Assembly (NCBI GenBank): GCA_023653245.1
Contig: JAMNXK010000100.1
Span: forward strand, 1-7,150
Direction: 5' to 3'
Origin: Tagaea sp.
Lineage (GTDB): Bacteria > Pseudomonadota > Alphaproteobacteria > CACIAM-22H2
Length of the DNA stretch: 7,150 nucleotides
Made by a program: the position numbers and the translations under genes. Below the pieces are notes generated by a model, which was given only the letters and a program-made list of their open reading frames with translations, was not told the origin of the DNA and searched no databases. Each line of letters begins with the position of its first letter. Within the stretch, counting starts at the first letter, position 1. Shown in pieces: positions 6,514 through 7,150 of this stretch.

Positions 6514-7150
6514 ATGACGCCCGCGCAAGTTTTCGATTTCGAGAAGTTCGCCGCGACGCCCAAAGCGGCCGATCCGTTCGAGCACGCGATCGTGCCCGGC
6601 TTCGTGCGGCAAGACGCGCTCGCCGCGATCGACGCGTCCTGGCCCGAGATCGGCAAGCCCGGCTCGTTCCCTTTGTCCGAAGTCGGGCCGCTCGAACCGG
6701 CGGTGACGGATTTCGTCGCCGCGCTGGAAAGCGACGCGTTCCGCGAAGCGATCGAGGCGAAATTCGGTCTCGACCTCAAGCCGTACCCGACGCTCATCAC
6801 CTTTCGCGATCGCTGCCGCGCGCGCGACGGCCAAATCCATACCGATTCCAAAGACAAGGTCGTCACGGTGCTGGTCTATATGAACACGCGCACCGGCGGC
6901 TGGCGGGATTCCGGCGGCAAGCTGCGCTTGCTGCGCGGGCCCGAGACGCTGGAAAATTTCACCCGCGAGATCGAGCCGGTGGACGGGAACCTGCTCGTGT
7001 TCCGCTGCACGCGCGACGCCTGGCACGGGCACGCCAGCTACGAAGGCCCGCGCCACGTGATGCAAATGAACTGGCTGGTCGACGACGCGGCCTTGCGCAA
7101 GAACGCGCTCCGCCACCGCGTCTCGGCTTTCTTCAAGAAACTGTTCGGCT
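6514..7150 (+). CDS. 2OG-Fe(II) oxygenase, prolyl-hydroxylase-like (3' end cut)
   Basis: A non-haem iron dioxygenase that would couple 2-oxoglutarate decarboxylation to oxidation of an unknown substrate. The visible 212 residues form a double-stranded beta-helix pattern: first iron ligands H109 and D111 in QIHTDSKDK, a following strand VVTVLVYMN, the segment GGKLRLLRGPE, then NLLVFRCTRDAWHGH, where H171 (or H173) is the last iron ligand, and R180 in EGPRHVMQMNWL as the 2OG-binding basic residue. The iron and cosubstrate residues are therefore all present. The start ATG at 6514 lies five bases after the nitroreductase stop, with a GGAC upstream as a weak ribosome binding site. The last residues, HRVSAFFKKLFG, look like a basic C-terminal helix, so only a few codons are probably missing. 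Substrate and role are unknown. Confidence 0.85.
   Translation, partial: MTPAQVFDFEKFAATPKAADPFEHAIVPGFVRQDALAAIDASWPEIGKPGSFPLSEVGPLEPAVTDFVAALESDAFREAIEAKFGLDLKPYPTLITFRDRCRARDGQIHTDSKDKVVTVLVYMNTRTGGWRDSGGKLRLLRGPETLENFTREIEPVDGNLLVFRCTRDAWHGHASYEGPRHVMQMNWLVDDAALRKNALRHRVSAFFKKLFG

Noticed and set aside
6442..7116. Open frame of 224 codons on the minus strand
   Set aside because: Antisense to the 2OG oxygenase, whose iron and 2OG ligands are all in place on the plus strand.

Overview
The window is GC-rich (about two thirds G+C by eye) with strong G/C bias at third codon positions. Its proteins (UvrC, a fold-type IV branched-chain aminotransferase beginning MALVPYDDRDGWIW, and a MarR/OmpR/EnvZ trio) read like those of an alphaproteobacterium. 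This is chromosomal core sequence. I see no transposase, integrase, phage gene, CRISPR array, tRNA or rRNA. The lineage call is an inference from protein style, not a database match.

Layout. Positions 1-1544 (minus strand) hold the N-terminal five sixths of uvrC, cut by the window edge. Positions 1545-1902 are non-coding and contain three DnaA-box-like 9-mers (1644-1678) and a short hairpin (1823-1842). On the minus strand, ilvE (2099-2986) is followed by an overlapping small ORF of unknown function (1903-2106, TTG start). A 140-bp divergent intergenic region (2987-3126) carries a 23-bp near-palindrome. Rightward from there runs a tightly packed plus-strand cluster: marR-type regulator (3127-3654), OmpR-type response regulator (3670-4356), EnvZ-type sensor kinase (4356-5681), nitroreductase-family flavoprotein (5678-6508) and a 2OG-Fe(II) oxygenase (6514 to the window edge).

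How the genes may work together. The regulator-kinase pair overlaps by one base, the kinase-nitroreductase pair by four, and the oxygenase starts five bases after the nitroreductase, so these four are probably one translationally coupled operon, with marR in front. The MarR-OmpR order recalls the petP-petR pair of Rhodobacter. The two redox enzymes at the 3' end could be outputs of the two-component system or simply co-transcribed passengers; the sequence does not decide. The near-palindrome sits 21 bp before marR and overlaps a perfect TTGACA pointing towards ilvE, so MarR may control both directions.

Most of the window is ordinary. The points most worth a second look are the DnaA-box-like cluster, the putative MarR operator, and the redox genes coupled to the sensor kinase. 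I found no convincing previously undescribed system.
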